The position numbers and the translations under genes were made by a program. From Roseomonas xinghualingensis (GTDB taxonomy: Bacteria > Pseudomonadota > Alphaproteobacteria > Acetobacterales > Acetobacteraceae), in contig NZ_JAOXLP010000013.1 in NCBI RefSeq assembly GCF_025791835.1, positions 62,001 through 126,000 on the forward strand: a stretch of 64,000 bases of DNA, read 5' to 3'. Under the pieces are notes generated by a model that saw only the letters and a program-made list of their open reading frames with translations, was not told where the DNA came from and searched no databases. Shown here in pieces: positions 42,591 to 52,339 of the stretch. How positions within the stretch are numbered: the stretch's first letter is position 1; each line of letters starts with the position of its first letter.

Positions 42591-43649
42591 TCAGGCGGGC
42601 GCTGCGATGGCCTCGGCCGTTGCGCGCGGGATGAGAGGATCCTGGCGCCCATAGATCCGGTCCAGCACCTCGGAGACTGTCACCAGCTGTTCGGCGACCG
42701 GATCGAAGCGCGTTCCGCCAGCGAGGCGCAGCGCCCAGCCGGCCGCCGCCCGCCCGCCCCATTCATCGGGCGGCACCGCCAGCGTCTCGCGCGAGGTCCC
42801 GTGGAAGCGCTCGGCCGTGAAGTCGTAGAAGGAGCCGTTCACATTGCGCAGCGCCGCGCCGCCCGAGGTGCCGTGGAAGTCGGCGGCGATCACCGCGTCG
42901 CAACCCGCATGGAGGTTCCAGGAGCAGGCGAGCCGTACCACCGCGCCGGTTTCCAGCTCGATGGTGGCAACCGCGTAGTCCTCCACCCGGTCCGTGCGCC
43001 CGGCGAGCGGCTCCCCGCCCGCGAAGAGCGAGCCCGACACCCGCGCCACCCTGGGGAAGTCCAGCGCCCAGAGGGCGAGGTCCACCAGATGCACCCCCAG
43101 GTCCATGACGCAGCCGCCGCCCGAGAGTGCTGGGTCGCGGAACCATGGCTTGTCCGGGCCATAGGCGTTGTGGAAGACGAGATCGATGGCATAGGGGCTG
43201 CCAAGTTCCCCGGCCCGGATCGCTTCCCGGATACGGCGCATGCCCTCGGTGAAGCGGTAGGAGAGGTCCACCTCCAGCAGCCGGTCCGCCGCGCGGGCGG
43301 CGGCCACCACGGCCCGCACCTCCGTCGCCGTGCGGCCCAGCGGCTTCTGGCAGAACACCGCGGCGCCCTGTGTGAGCGCCTGGATGGATTGCGCGGCATG
43401 CATCGCGCTGGGGGTGGCGATCACCACCCCATCCAGGCCGAGCGACAGCATCTCCTCCAGCGAGTCCACGAGCTTCGCGCCGGGCGCCAGCTTCTGCGCC
43501 TCGGCGGCCATCTCGGGCGAGGGATCGCAGATGGCGGCGGCCTCCGCCGCGCCGGTGGCGAGGATGGCCTGCATGCGGTGGCGGCCGATCCAGCCGACGC
43601 CGAGGAAGCCGAGGCGGGGAGGGCCCTTGCTGGAAATCACAGCCGTCAT
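42591..43649 (-). CDS. Gfo/Idh/MocA family oxidoreductase
   Basis: NAD(P)-dependent sugar or inositol dehydrogenase-like enzyme, 352 aa. Rossmann motif LGFLGVGWIGRHRM, the family motif CQKPLG (for EKP) and the catalytic His region GGGCVMDLGVHLVDLALW are seen. It overlaps the upstream dehydrogenase gene by 4 nt (ATGA) and is the last gene of the leftward glycan operon. With ino1 nearby, an inositol or sugar-nucleotide oxidation is a reasonable guess, but it is only inference. Confidence 0.9.
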   Translation of the reverse strand: MTAVISSKGPPRLGFLGVGWIGRHRMQAILATGAAEAAAICDPSPEMAAEAQKLAPGAKLVDSLEEMLSLGLDGVVIATPSAMHAAQSIQALTQGAAVFCQKPLGRTATEVRAVVAAARAADRLLEVDLSYRFTEGMRRIREAIRAGELGSPYAIDLVFHNAYGPDKPWFRDPALSGGGCVMDLGVHLVDLALWALDFPRVARVSGSLFAGGEPLAGRTDRVEDYAVATIELETGAVVRLACSWNLHAGCDAVIAADFHGTSGGAALRNVNGSFYDFTAERFHGTSRETLAVPPDEWGGRAAAGWALRLAGGTRFDPVAEQLVTVSEVLDRIYGRQDPLIPRATAEAIAAPA

Positions 43650-44632
43650 GCGAAGCGCACCACGGCCTTGAGGAAGCCATCGGGCCGGTCGCGCGTGGCA
43701 TCCAGTGCCGCGTCCAGCCGTTCCAACGGGAAGTCGTGGGTGAAGAGCGGCCGGGGATCGAAGCGGCCGGCGGTGATCGCCTCCACCGCCTCGCGGATGC
43801 CCTGCACATAGATCTTCGGATCGCGCTCATGCGCGTTGATCACGTCCAGCCCGCGCCAGTTCCAGAGCCACATGTTCACCTGGCGCGGCCCATCCTGGTG
43901 ATAGCCGGCGACGATCAGGCGCCCACGCTCACGGCACAGCTCGGCGGCGAGATCCAGCGGCCATTGCTTGCCCACGGCCTCGATCACCACGTCGCAGAAC
44001 GTGCCGCCGGTCAGTTCCTTCACCCGCTCGATGATGCCGTGGTGGTCATCCATCGGGATGGTTTCGGCCGCGCCCATGCCGCGCGCGAGGTCCAGCGAGA
44101 AGGGACGGCGGGAGATGGCGATCACCCGCGCGCCGGCCTCGGTGGCCAGCTTCGTCAGGATGGCGCCAAGGAAGCCGATGCCGATGATGGCCACCGTCTG
44201 CCCGGCCTCGATCCCGCTGCGGCGGAAGATGTTCATGGCGCAGCCCAGCGGCTCGCCAGGAAAGGGCTGATCGCTGAGCGATGCCGGCAGGCGCACGACA
44301 TTCGCCACATCGGCGATGTCGTATTCCGCATAGCCGCGATAGGTGAGGGCGGCGACACGGTCGCCCACCGCAACTCCCTCCACGCCCTCGCCCAGCGCAT
44401 CCACCGCGCCCCAGGCCTCATGGCCCAGGTCGCCAGGCTCGGTGGGGAAGCGCATCCAGTCCGGCCCGGCCCAGGGGGTGAGGTTGGAGGCGCAGACGCC
44501 GCAGCCTTCCAGGCGCAGCCGCACCTGCCCCGGCCCGGGCACCGGCCGCGCCACCTCCCACACCTCCATCTGGCCCGGCCCGGTCAGGACCGCGGCCCGC
44601 ATGCGCTCCGCAGCGGCGGGCGTCCCACTCAT
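43646..44632 (-). CDS. Medium-chain (zinc-type) dehydrogenase
   Basis: MDR-family alcohol dehydrogenase-like protein, 328 aa. GHEAWG contains the GHE motif, CGVCASN carries a possible zinc Cys, and the cofactor motif is VAIIGIGFLGAILTKLA. The structural-zinc four-cysteine loop is missing, as in sorbitol/threonine-type shorter members. ATG 44632 is preferred (AGGAAAGAG just upstream) over ATG 44647. Part of the leftward glycan operon after a 70-84 bp gap that holds a hairpin. Confidence 0.85.
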   Translation of the reverse strand: MSGTPAAAERMRAAVLTGPGQMEVWEVARPVPGPGQVRLRLEGCGVCASNLTPWAGPDWMRFPTEPGDLGHEAWGAVDALGEGVEGVAVGDRVAALTYRGYAEYDIADVANVVRLPASLSDQPFPGEPLGCAMNIFRRSGIEAGQTVAIIGIGFLGAILTKLATEAGARVIAISRRPFSLDLARGMGAAETIPMDDHHGIIERVKELTGGTFCDVVIEAVGKQWPLDLAAELCRERGRLIVAGYHQDGPRQVNMWLWNWRGLDVINAHERDPKIYVQGIREAVEAITAGRFDPRPLFTHDFPLERLDAALDATRDRPDGFLKAVVRFA

Positions 44633-44653
44633 CAGCTCTTTCCTCATACAGCC

Positions 44654-44681
44654 TCGCCGGTGGCGCGATGGCCACCGGCGA
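44654..44681. repeat. Perfect 11-bp hairpin inside the leftward operon
   Basis: TCGCCGGTGGC pairs with GCCACCGGCGA around a six-base loop, in the only sizeable gap of the leftward glycan operon. No T-tract. It may stabilise mRNA ends or cause partial termination between the GH39-like and dehydrogenase genes. Confidence 0.55.
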
Positions 44682-44716
44682 TCCGAATCAATCAGAAGCG
44701 TCCAGTCCTGGCCGGA

Positions 44717-45628
44717 TCAGGCTGCGACCACGGCTGCCTTCGCCGGGGCGTAGCGCCGGATCATGGAGGCGCAGAATTCCGCGAATTCCTCCGGCACCTG
44801 GGGCGGGCTGGTGTGGTGCGGCGCGATGCCGCGATGCTCCGGCGTGAAGCAGAAGGTGACGGTGACGTCGAAATCCGCCAGCGCCTCCATCTGCCGGTCG
44901 AACCAGTCCAGCGCATTCGGGCGGAAGCTGTCGGCCCAGGAGAGGCCGGTGCGGAGATAGGTGACGCCCAGCCGCTTCATCCAGGCCACCGCGTCATACA
45001 GGCGGTGGTCCTCGTAGTGGAACCACTGGCACAGGCCCATCTGCGGCGCGTGCTTCACGAAATGCTCCATGGAGGGCTTGGGCGATCCGTCCTCGCGCAG
45101 CAGCCCCATGTAGAAATGGCGGTAGTAGGAGGAGCCCTCGGCCTCGCGGTGGCGCGTGGTGGCGCCCCAGGCCTGCGGCAGGTCGTAGAGGCTGTACCAA
45201 TGGATGCGCGGCGCCTTGCCGATCAGCAGCTCGGCGGTGCGGTTGAGGCCCCAGACCTGCACTTCCTCCGCACCGAAGGTGGAGATACCGACTTCCGACA
45301 CCCAGATGGGCTTGTCGGTCACCGCGCGGATCTCATCGATCTTCGCCGGCCACTCATCGATCTTCCAGAGGTTCCAGTCGAGCGGGAAGCCGTGCACGGC
45401 CACCACATCCACCTCGTCCAGCACGCCGCGCTCGGACATGTTCACGATGAAGGCCGGATCGATCGGGGAGATGCCGCCCAGCACGCGCGGCAGGTCCGGA
45501 TTCGCTTCGCGGATCGCGCGGCCGGCCAGCTTCGCGGTCTCGGCGAACATGGCCCAGCCGGGATCGATCTCAGGGTCCCAATGGGACTTGTTGTTGGGCT
45601 CGTTCCAGATCATCGCGGCTTCGATCAC
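44717..45628 (-). CDS. GH39/beta-xylosidase-like TIM-barrel protein
   Basis: 303 aa, no signal peptide. The first residues after the start, AAMIWNEPNNKSHWDPEID, carry the clan GH-A acid/base Asn-Glu-Pro; a nucleophile candidate is the Glu of PIWVSEVGISTFG. An N-terminal strand normally before NEP is missing, so the barrel is unusually truncated at its start. GTG 45628 overlaps the methyltransferase stop (GTGA); ATG 45613 is the alternative. Located between glycosyltransferase-pathway genes, with a UDP-xylose synthase homologue in the opposite operon. It may be non-catalytic. Confidence 0.75.
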   Translation of the reverse strand: MIEAAMIWNEPNNKSHWDPEIDPGWAMFAETAKLAGRAIREANPDLPRVLGGISPIDPAFIVNMSERGVLDEVDVVAVHGFPLDWNLWKIDEWPAKIDEIRAVTDKPIWVSEVGISTFGAEEVQVWGLNRTAELLIGKAPRIHWYSLYDLPQAWGATTRHREAEGSSYYRHFYMGLLREDGSPKPSMEHFVKHAPQMGLCQWFHYEDHRLYDAVAWMKRLGVTYLRTGLSWADSFRPNALDWFDRQMEALADFDVTVTFCFTPEHRGIAPHHTSPPQVPEEFAEFCASMIRRYAPAKAAVVAA

Positions 45629-46395
45629 GCGCGCTTCTCCTTCGCGGGATAGGCGGCGCCGGCGCCCCAGGGGGCTTCCACGCGCCGGCAGAGATACACC
45701 TCCTGTTCGGGGTGCTCGATGATGGCGAAACCGGCCGAGCGGAGCATCGCCTCCGCGCAGGCGGCATTCGGCACCCACCAATTGGTCAGGTCGCCGGTGT
45801 AGCGGTGTTCCACGAAATGCATCTTCGGGAATCCGGGGCGGTTGAAGACTTCCGTTTCCTCGAAGGAGTAGTCCGCCGCCACCGGCTCGATCTCGCGTGA
45901 ACCGCGCTGCATGGACTGAAACAGCAGGAGGTCCTTGGCGGCATGCTCATGGATCAGGTCCAGCGCCAGCAAGGGGTGGCGCAGATGATAGAGCACGCCC
46001 ATGAAGATCACGAGGTCGAAGCGCTCGCCCAGCGCCGCCACGTCATAGACGGAGAGGTTGCGGAACTCCGCCTCCAGCCCCGTGACCTCGGCGGCCAGCC
46101 GCGCCTGGGACAGGTAGCGGTCATCCGAATCGATGCCCAGCACGCGAGAGGCGCCGCGCCGCTTCATCTCCAGCGAGTAGAAGCCGGCATTGCAGCCGAT
46201 ATCGAGCACCGTCTTGCCGGTCAGGTCCTGCGGGACCGCATGGGCGAAGCGCTGGAACTTGTTCGCTGGGTAGTCATAGAGAAAGTGATTCGGCGCGGTC
46301 TTCACCCCGCCCAGGTCGAGATTATGGAACCAGTCGCCGAGGGCCTCGACCCGCTTCCGGATCTCATCCTTCGACAGCATCACGGTCTGGCTCAT
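45625..46395 (-). CDS. SAM-dependent methyltransferase, CmoB-like (DUF1698; Rta_06860-type)
   Basis: 256 aa. Class I methyltransferase motif I is VLDIGCNAGFYSLEMKRRGA, with VLGIDSDDRYL as motif II and IFMGVLYHLRHPLLAL after motif IV. It looks like CmoB, but in a sugar-gene context rather than tRNA modification. From memory it fits the family called Rta_06860 (TIGR04290), reported in a conserved gene neighbourhood; that needs checking. Flanking 4-nt overlaps on both sides. Predicted to O-methylate a sugar or aglycone. Confidence 0.85.
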   Translation of the reverse strand: MSQTVMLSKDEIRKRVEALGDWFHNLDLGGVKTAPNHFLYDYPANKFQRFAHAVPQDLTGKTVLDIGCNAGFYSLEMKRRGASRVLGIDSDDRYLSQARLAAEVTGLEAEFRNLSVYDVAALGERFDLVIFMGVLYHLRHPLLALDLIHEHAAKDLLLFQSMQRGSREIEPVAADYSFEETEVFNRPGFPKMHFVEHRYTGDLTNWWVPNAACAEAMLRSAGFAIIEHPEQEVYLCRRVEAPWGAGAAYPAKEKRA

Positions 46396-47540
46396 CCCGC
46401 CGGTATCTCCCCTGACAGCGAATGTTGCACGGGGCCGAGCCGCCGCGCCGGCGCCGCATCCAGCCGCGCCAACACCTCCAGCAACTCGTCCACGCGATGC
46501 GCGCAGCTGTGCCGCGCGCGGATCGTCTCCAGCCCGCTTTCCACCAGCGAGCGCCGCAGCCCAGGATCGTCCCGAAGGGTAGAGAGATGGTGCGCCATCT
46601 CCACCTCGTCACGCGCCGTCAGGTAATCCTGGCCAGGACGGAACAACCCCTCGGAATCCCGCCAGGGGGCGGAGACGAGTGGGATGCCGCAGGCCAGCGC
46701 CTCGAAGACGCGGATGGTCGGGATGCCCGGCAGCATCTCCACATAGAAGCGCCGCGGCACATGCACGGTGGCAAGGTGGTGCGCGAAAAGCTCCGGCGCG
46801 CGCGCATTGGGCAGCCAGCCACGATAGCGCACGCCATAACGCTGCAGCATGGCGAGCGCCTCATCGGGGTAGCGCACGCCATAGATGTCGAGCTGCAGGC
46901 GGGTGGTCTGCGCCGGCCGCATAAGGAAGCTTTCCAGCTCCGCCGTGCGTTCGCCATCGCCCCAGTTGCCGATCCAGATCAGCCCCTCGCGCGGGCCTTC
47001 CTGCGCGGGCGGCTGAAAGAGGCGCGTATCCGCCGCCTCATGCCAGACGAAGACACGATCGCCCCATCCCCAGCCGCGATACACCTCGGCCAGGGTGGCA
47101 CCGAAGGCGAGCACCGCATCATAGCCATCCAGGTCGAAACGCCGGATCGCCTCCGGGTCGCTGACCGCGCGGTGATGCGTGTCGTGGAAGAGCAGGGTGA
47201 AGGGCGCGCCGCGCCGACGCATCCGCCCGATGGCGGCGACCAGTTCCGGCTCATTCCATTCATGCACCACCACCACATTGGCGCCGTCCAGTGCCGCCTC
47301 CACCTCCTCGAAAGAGGAGAAGACGCGGGAGTTCAGCTCGGGATAGCTGGCGCGGAAGGCATCCAGCCCCGCCTCGCCATGGTCGCGCAGCAGGTTTTCC
47401 AGGCTCCAGGCCCCCTTGGGCTCCAGGGAGAGCACCTCATGCCCGCGATGCACCAGATCCCGCAGCACGCCGCGCAGGAAATGCGCGTTGCCGTGGTTCC
47501 AGCAGGAGGTGAGCGAATGGGTGAGATAAACGAGCTTCAA
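46392..47540 (-). CDS. CgeB-like glycosyltransferase
   Basis: GT-B family protein, 382 aa. N-terminus LTHSLTSCWNHGNAHFLRGV and the C-terminal donor-site stretch PGIPTIRVFEALACGIPLVS resemble CgeB/spore-maturation-type transferases. TTG 47540 start overlaps the previous stop (TTGA) and ATGA overlaps the next gene. It is related to the two CgeB-like enzymes of the rightward operon in motif order. Donor unknown. Confidence 0.82.
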   Translation of the reverse strand: MKLVYLTHSLTSCWNHGNAHFLRGVLRDLVHRGHEVLSLEPKGAWSLENLLRDHGEAGLDAFRASYPELNSRVFSSFEEVEAALDGANVVVVHEWNEPELVAAIGRMRRRGAPFTLLFHDTHHRAVSDPEAIRRFDLDGYDAVLAFGATLAEVYRGWGWGDRVFVWHEAADTRLFQPPAQEGPREGLIWIGNWGDGERTAELESFLMRPAQTTRLQLDIYGVRYPDEALAMLQRYGVRYRGWLPNARAPELFAHHLATVHVPRRFYVEMLPGIPTIRVFEALACGIPLVSAPWRDSEGLFRPGQDYLTARDEVEMAHHLSTLRDDPGLRRSLVESGLETIRARHSCAHRVDELLEVLARLDAAPARRLGPVQHSLSGEIPAG

Positions 47541-48664
47541 GCGGCGGCAGTCCCCGTCAGCAGCAATGAGCGGTGCACCGCATGCATGGCTTCCGCCATC
47601 GCGCCCACGGTGTAGCGCGCCGCCCTCTCGCGCCCCGCGGCGGCCAGGCGCGAGCGCTCCCCGGCATCCCCCGCCAGGCGCCCGATGGCCTCCGCGGCAG
47701 CTGCGTCATCCCGCGCCGGCACGAAGAGGGCGGCGTCGCCCCATAATTCCCGGAAGGTCGGGATGTCGGACAGCACCAGCGGACAGCCTGCCTGCGCGGC
47801 TTCGAGGACGGCAAGGCCAAAGGGTTCATAGAGGGCCAGCGACACATAGATCGGCGCCTGGGCGAGCCAGCCGGCCAGCGTGCCCTCATCCAGCCACCCC
47901 AGGGCGCGCAGATACCGCGCCTCCACCAGCGTTCCATCCGGCCCATCCAGCGGCCCGGCGGCCAGCACAGGCAGATCCAGCCGCGCCGCCGCGCGATCAA
48001 GCGTTTCGAGGTTCTTCCCGGCATCCCATAGCCGCCCGGCGGTGAAGGCGAAGAGTGGTGGCGCCTTGTCCGGCACGCCGGATGGCGGGGGCAGGGGGGC
48101 ACGCCCGTTATGAACCACGCGCGGCAGGCGCGGCAGCGCATAGCGGCGCGCCATCGCCTCGGCCAGTGCATGGCTGGGCACCACCAGCGCTGAAGCGGCC
48201 AGGGCACCGCGGCGGACGAGTTCCGTGCGCCAGGAAAAATCCTCGGGCAGATCTCCGTCGCGCACCGCATCCCACCAGGTGGCGACGCAGGAGTGGGAGA
48301 CGGCAACGATCGGAACCGGAAAACCCGCACCTGCCGCATGGGCCGGGCTGTTGAGCTGGACGATGTCCACCCCCGCCTCCCGTGCCAGGGCGGCGAGCGC
48401 GACACCGGCCTGCGTCACCTCCCCTGGCTCATTCGCCAGCCAATCCAGCGGCAGGCCGGTGATCCGAAGCTCAAGCCCCGGAATCCCGGCGGCCTGTGTC
48501 ATCTGGTCCGGTGTCGGCGCCGGGCCGAGCACCGCCAGCACCGTCACCACGCCATGGAGGGCAAGCCCCGCCGCCAGATCCAGCGCATAGGTCCAGACAC
48601 CGCCGGCCGCATCAGCCGTCATCAGCAACCGAGTGGCGGGAACCCTCTGCGGATCGGCTGTCAC
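47537..48664 (-). CDS. GT4-family glycosyltransferase
   Basis: GT-B retaining transferase, 375 aa. Acceptor loop TADAAGGVWTYALDLAAGLA, a central FTAGRLWDAGKNLETLDRAA, and the donor motif LYEPFGLAVLEAAQAGCPLVL (E-x7-E) match GT4. GTG 48664 overlaps the upstream stop by 4 nt, and TTGA couples it to the next gene; the frame's upstream ATG lies inside the epimerase gene. Probably builds a glycosidic bond using one of the deoxysugar or pentose nucleotides made by neighbouring enzymes. Confidence 0.9.
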   Translation of the reverse strand: MTADPQRVPATRLLMTADAAGGVWTYALDLAAGLALHGVVTVLAVLGPAPTPDQMTQAAGIPGLELRITGLPLDWLANEPGEVTQAGVALAALAREAGVDIVQLNSPAHAAGAGFPVPIVAVSHSCVATWWDAVRDGDLPEDFSWRTELVRRGALAASALVVPSHALAEAMARRYALPRLPRVVHNGRAPLPPPSGVPDKAPPLFAFTAGRLWDAGKNLETLDRAAARLDLPVLAAGPLDGPDGTLVEARYLRALGWLDEGTLAGWLAQAPIYVSLALYEPFGLAVLEAAQAGCPLVLSDIPTFRELWGDAALFVPARDDAAAAEAIGRLAGDAGERSRLAAAGRERAARYTVGAMAEAMHAVHRSLLLTGTAAA

Positions 48665-49764
48665 GCGTTGGCCAGTGGCACCGGTGCGTGGAGCACCTCC
48701 GGGCCGGCGCGCTCCTGCCGCAGCCATTGCGCGAGGGCTACGACGCCTTCACGCCATGGCCGTGCCGTACGCAGCCCCAGTTCCTGTGCCGCGCGGCTTG
48801 TATCCGAGACGTAGTAGCGTTGGTCGCCCGCCCGCCAATCGGCGTAGTGTGTCTCTACCGGCTGATTCGTCAGATCTCCGATATGATCGAGCAGCTGGCG
48901 CAGGCTGATCGCATTGGCTGGCCCGCCGCCGAGATTGAAGGCGCGCCCGGAGACGGCATCGATCCTCCGCCAGGCCGCGAGATAGGCTTCCACCGCATCG
49001 CCCACATCCATCACGTCCCGCACCTGACAGCCATCGCCATAGATGCTGACCGGCTCGCCCCGCAGGGCACTGAGGACAAAATGCGCCACCCAGCCCTGAT
49101 CCTCGGTGCCCATCTGCCGCTGACCGTAGATACAGCTCATTCGCAGCACGGCTGTTGGCAGGCCGAAAGAGCGGCCGAAATCGAGCACATACTGGTCGGC
49201 AGCGCCCTTGGAGCAGCCATAGGGCGTGTGGAAGTCGAGCGGCCGGTCCTCCCCGATGCCGCGTGCGCGGATCGCCGGATCGCACGGCACATAGGCATCG
49301 CCTTCCAGCTCCAGCGCGACATCCGCCAGATCGCCATAAACCTTGTTGGTGCTGGCGAAGATCAGCGGCACCCGGTCACCCCGCCGGCGCAACGCGTCGA
49401 GCAGGTTGAAGCTGGCGCCGAGATTGATCTCGAAGTCCTCACGAGGATCGGCCATGCTGGTCGTGACCGCGACCTGCGCTGCCAGATGGAAGACCGCGCT
49501 TGCCTCGGAGGCGGCCGCCACCAGGGAACCGGCTTCCCGCACATCGGCAACCACGGCCGAGATCCGCTCCGGATGCCGGCGCTTCAGCCAGTCCAGATTC
49601 GACTTCACGCCCGGCCGCAGCAATGCGTCATAGATGAGGACGTCATGTCCTTCCGCGGCGAGCCGGTCCGCCAGATTGGAGCCGATGAAGCCGGCGCCGC
49701 CCGTGACCAGGATCGGCTGCCGCCCCGTGACGGCCGGAGCGGACGGTGCCGCCTTGTTCGTCAC
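48661..49764 (-). CDS. NAD-dependent nucleotide-sugar epimerase (CDP-paratose 2-epimerase-like)
   Basis: Extended SDR, 367 aa. GGAGFIGSNLADRLAAEGHD, HLAAQVAVTTSM, the catalytic Tyr/Lys in TPYGCSKGAADQYVLDF and VYGDL after FASTNK match the paratose/tyvelose epimerase group. GTG start overlapping the preceding gene by GTGA. Natural substrate not certain. The operon contains a second epimerase, suggesting two nucleotide sugars. Confidence 0.88.
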   Translation of the reverse strand: MTNKAAPSAPAVTGRQPILVTGGAGFIGSNLADRLAAEGHDVLIYDALLRPGVKSNLDWLKRRHPERISAVVADVREAGSLVAAASEASAVFHLAAQVAVTTSMADPREDFEINLGASFNLLDALRRRGDRVPLIFASTNKVYGDLADVALELEGDAYVPCDPAIRARGIGEDRPLDFHTPYGCSKGAADQYVLDFGRSFGLPTAVLRMSCIYGQRQMGTEDQGWVAHFVLSALRGEPVSIYGDGCQVRDVMDVGDAVEAYLAAWRRIDAVSGRAFNLGGGPANAISLRQLLDHIGDLTNQPVETHYADWRAGDQRYYVSDTSRAAQELGLRTARPWREGVVALAQWLRQERAGPEVLHAPVPLANA

Positions 49765-50876
49765 GCGACGAGTCCCCGCAGTTCAAGCTCGCTCCGCGCC
49801 TGGCTGACGCGGTCCTGTGCCTGCTGGCGTGCCACCCACTCCGCCAGTTCCGCGAGATCGGCCCGGAAATCGAGATGGCGTGTTTCGTAGCCCAACTCCT
49901 GCCGCGCCTTGGTGATGTCCGGGATATTATGGCGAATGTCGCCAGCGCGGGTCTTGCCGGCGATCTCCGGCGCAAGGCCGGTGCGCCCCATGGCACTGGC
50001 CAGTTCGGCCGCCACCTCCTGCACCGTGCGGTCGATGCCGCTGGCGATATTGTACACCCCGCCTGGCGCCTTCGGATGATCGAGTGCAAGGAGGAAGGCA
50101 CGTGCCACATCCTCAACGTGCACAAAGTCGCGCCGCTGCAATCCATCCTCGAAGATCATCGGCGGTTGCCCGTTCTGCAACCGCGCCGCGAAGATCGCGA
50201 GAACGCCCGTATAGGGATTCGAGAGTGCCTGCCCCGCCCCATAGACATTCCACAACCGCAGCGCCACGCCCTCCATTCCATAGGCCGGCGCAACGGTGAG
50301 GGTCAGGCGCTCCTGCGTGAACTTCGTGATGGCATAGACGGAGGCAAGATTCGTCCGCTTCCACTCCGGCGTCGGAACCGGCACCAGCGGTCGGCCCTTT
50401 GCATCCAGCGGATCCCAGGGCGCATCCGGCCCGCTGCGGGGCAGGCGCACCGCATCCTCGACGAGATTGCCGTCAGCGTCCTTGTACAGGCCCTCGCCAT
50501 AGACGCTCATGGAGGAGGCAACGACCACGCGCTTCACCGGCTGTTCGATCAGTTGCTGGAACAGCATCGCCGTGCCGCAGTCATTCACCGCGACATACCG
50601 GTCGATCGCATACATGCTCTGCCCGACGCCAACCTCGGCGGCCAGATGAACCACCTTGTCGATGCCCTTCAGGGCACGGCGCACGGCATCGGCATCGCGG
50701 ACATCGCCCCGCATAACCTCGACTTCGGAGTCGAGGCCATCGGCGCCACGGTCGGCATGCACCTGCTCGATAAAGCTGTCGAGCACGCGCACATGATCGC
50801 CGCGGTCGAGCAAGGCGCGCGACACATAGCGCCCGATGAAGCCGGCTCCGCCGGTGATCAGGATCGATTCCGCCAA
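49761..50876 (-). CDS. dTDP-L-rhamnose 4-epimerase-like NAD-dependent epimerase
   Basis: Extended SDR, 371 aa. SILITGGAGFIGRYVSRALL, HLAAEVGVGQSM, VYAITKFTQERL (YxxxK) and the segment GQALSNPYTGVLAIFAARLQ plus FEDGLQRRDFVHVEDVA are closest to my memory of dTDP-L-rhamnose 4-epimerase, which makes dTDP-6-deoxy-L-talose. TTG 50876 has GGAGG 8 nt upstream and is better supported than the ATG 21 codons earlier. First gene of the leftward eight-gene operon. No rmlABCD genes are present nearby. Confidence 0.85.
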   Translation of the reverse strand: MAESILITGGAGFIGRYVSRALLDRGDHVRVLDSFIEQVHADRGADGLDSEVEVMRGDVRDADAVRRALKGIDKVVHLAAEVGVGQSMYAIDRYVAVNDCGTAMLFQQLIEQPVKRVVVASSMSVYGEGLYKDADGNLVEDAVRLPRSGPDAPWDPLDAKGRPLVPVPTPEWKRTNLASVYAITKFTQERLTLTVAPAYGMEGVALRLWNVYGAGQALSNPYTGVLAIFAARLQNGQPPMIFEDGLQRRDFVHVEDVARAFLLALDHPKAPGGVYNIASGIDRTVQEVAAELASAMGRTGLAPEIAGKTRAGDIRHNIPDITKARQELGYETRHLDFRADLAELAEWVARQQAQDRVSQARSELELRGLVA

Positions 50877-51250
50877 ACGCTTGCCCTCCAGCTCATGCCG
50901 AGCCCGACGCCGTCCGGAAAAGACCGAGAGCGCCCGCATTCACCACCAGGGTGAAGGAAGGCGCGTCTTTTGTCATTTCCGTCCGCCGTTGAGTCACGCC
51001 ATTTCTTAGCCGTGTCAGCATGTTTGAAGAAGAGTGGAGACGACATCACATTTACTTGTAACTAAACCATTATGGCATGCTGCATCCTATCGCTGCATTG
51101 AACGCTTGCACCGCGGGCAGCTAAGTTGATGCGGCTCTGGCGGATTGCCGGACCGGGGGGCAGGAACCATTCTCACTTGATGATCGATCCGCGCTGCGAC
51201 CTTACCCGTTTTTCATTTTCCGCGCCCCGGCGGTTGGAAAGCGCCCGCTC
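50877..51250. promoter_or_regulatory. Divergent promoter region of the two glycan operons
   Basis: 374 bp with no gene. Its middle, about 50990-51090, is clearly AT-richer than surroundings (CATTTACTTGTAACTAAACC, CATTATGGCATGC). I expect divergent promoters here but cannot place confident -35/-10 elements, and see no strong operator palindrome. Confidence 0.5.
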
Positions 51251-52330
51251 GTGAATCAGAGAACGGTCCGCGTTGCTGTCGTCGGTGTAGGAAACTGTGC
51301 TTCTTCCTTCGTGCAAGGGCTCGCCTATTACCGTGATGCCGCGGCGAATGAGCCGGTTCCGGGGCTGATGAATGTCGAGCTTGGTGGCTACCATGTGCGC
51401 GACATCGAGGTGTCTGCGGCCTTCGATGTGAATGCCGCCAAGGTAGGGCGCGACCTTGCGGATGCCATTCTGGCGCCGCCGAACAATACCCACCAATTCG
51501 CCCAGGTCGCTCCCACCGGCGTCAAAGTGGAGCGGGGCGCGACACTGGATGGAATCGGGCGCTACATGGCCGCCGAGATCCCCGAATCGGATGCCCCCGT
51601 CGCCGATGTCGCTGGCATCCTGGAGTGGTCGCGTACCGATGTGGTCGTCTCCTACCTGCCGGTAGGATCCCAGCGGGCAACGGAATGGTACGCCGAGCAG
51701 GCGCTGAAGGCGGGATGCGCCTTCGTGAACTGCATCCCTGTCTTCATTGCCTCCAATCCTGAATGGCGGAAGCGCTTCGAGGCGCGTGGCCTGCCGATCA
51801 TCGGGGACGACATCAAGAGCCAGGTCGGCGCCACCATCGTGCATCGCGTGCTGGCCAACCTGTTCCGTGAGCGTGGTGTGCGGCTGGACCGTACCTACCA
51901 GCTGAACTTCGGCGGCAATGCCGACTTCCTGAACATGCTGGAACGCGAACGCCTCGAATCGAAGAAGATCTCCAAGACCCAGGCAGTGACGAGCCAGCTT
52001 GAGATCCCCCTGCCGGCGCAGGATGTGCATGTTGGCCCCAGCGACCATGTGCCCTGGCTGACCGATCGCAAATGGGCACAGATCCGGCTGGAGGGTACCG
52101 GCTTTGGCGGAATGCCGCTGAATATCGAACTGAAGCTGGAGGTATGGGATTCGCCCAACTCCGCCGGCATCGTCATCGATGCTGTGCGATGCGCGAAGCT
52201 CGGCCTCGATCGTGGCATCGGCGGCGCACTGTTCGGGCCGTCCAGCTATTTCATGAAGTCACCGCCGCAGCAGTTCCAGGATGGCGAGGCCAGGGAGCGT
52301 ACATTGCGTTTCGTGGCCGGTGAGAGTTGA
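51251..52330 (+). CDS. ino1: Inositol-3-phosphate synthase (MIPS)
   Basis: Converts glucose 6-phosphate to 1D-myo-inositol 3-phosphate with NAD, 359 aa. It has the N-terminal [66 protein letters not shown] and [13 protein letters not shown], all characteristic of the actinobacterial/short MIPS form. GTG start 51251; no ATG nearby. First gene of the rightward operon. Inositol synthesis is uncommon in alphaproteobacteria, and its position suggests dedication to this pathway rather than general use. Confidence 0.94.
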   Translation: MNQRTVRVAVVGVGNCASSFVQGLAYYRDAAANEPVPGLMNVELGGYHVRDIEVSAAFDVNAAKVGRDLADAILAPPNNTHQFAQVAPTGVKVERGATLDGIGRYMAAEIPESDAPVADVAGILEWSRTDVVVSYLPVGSQRATEWYAEQALKAGCAFVNCIPVFIASNPEWRKRFEARGLPIIGDDIKSQVGATIVHRVLANLFRERGVRLDRTYQLNFGGNADFLNMLERERLESKKISKTQAVTSQLEIPLPAQDVHVGPSDHVPWLTDRKWAQIRLEGTGFGGMPLNIELKLEVWDSPNSAGIVIDAVRCAKLGLDRGIGGALFGPSSYFMKSPPQQFQDGEARERTLRFVAGES

Positions 52331-52339
52331 GGTGGGCCG

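Noticed and set aside
43736..45652. Forward frame of about 638 codons across the leftward glycan genes
   Set aside because: Antisense of dehydrogenase and GH39-like genes; composition typical of shadow translation.
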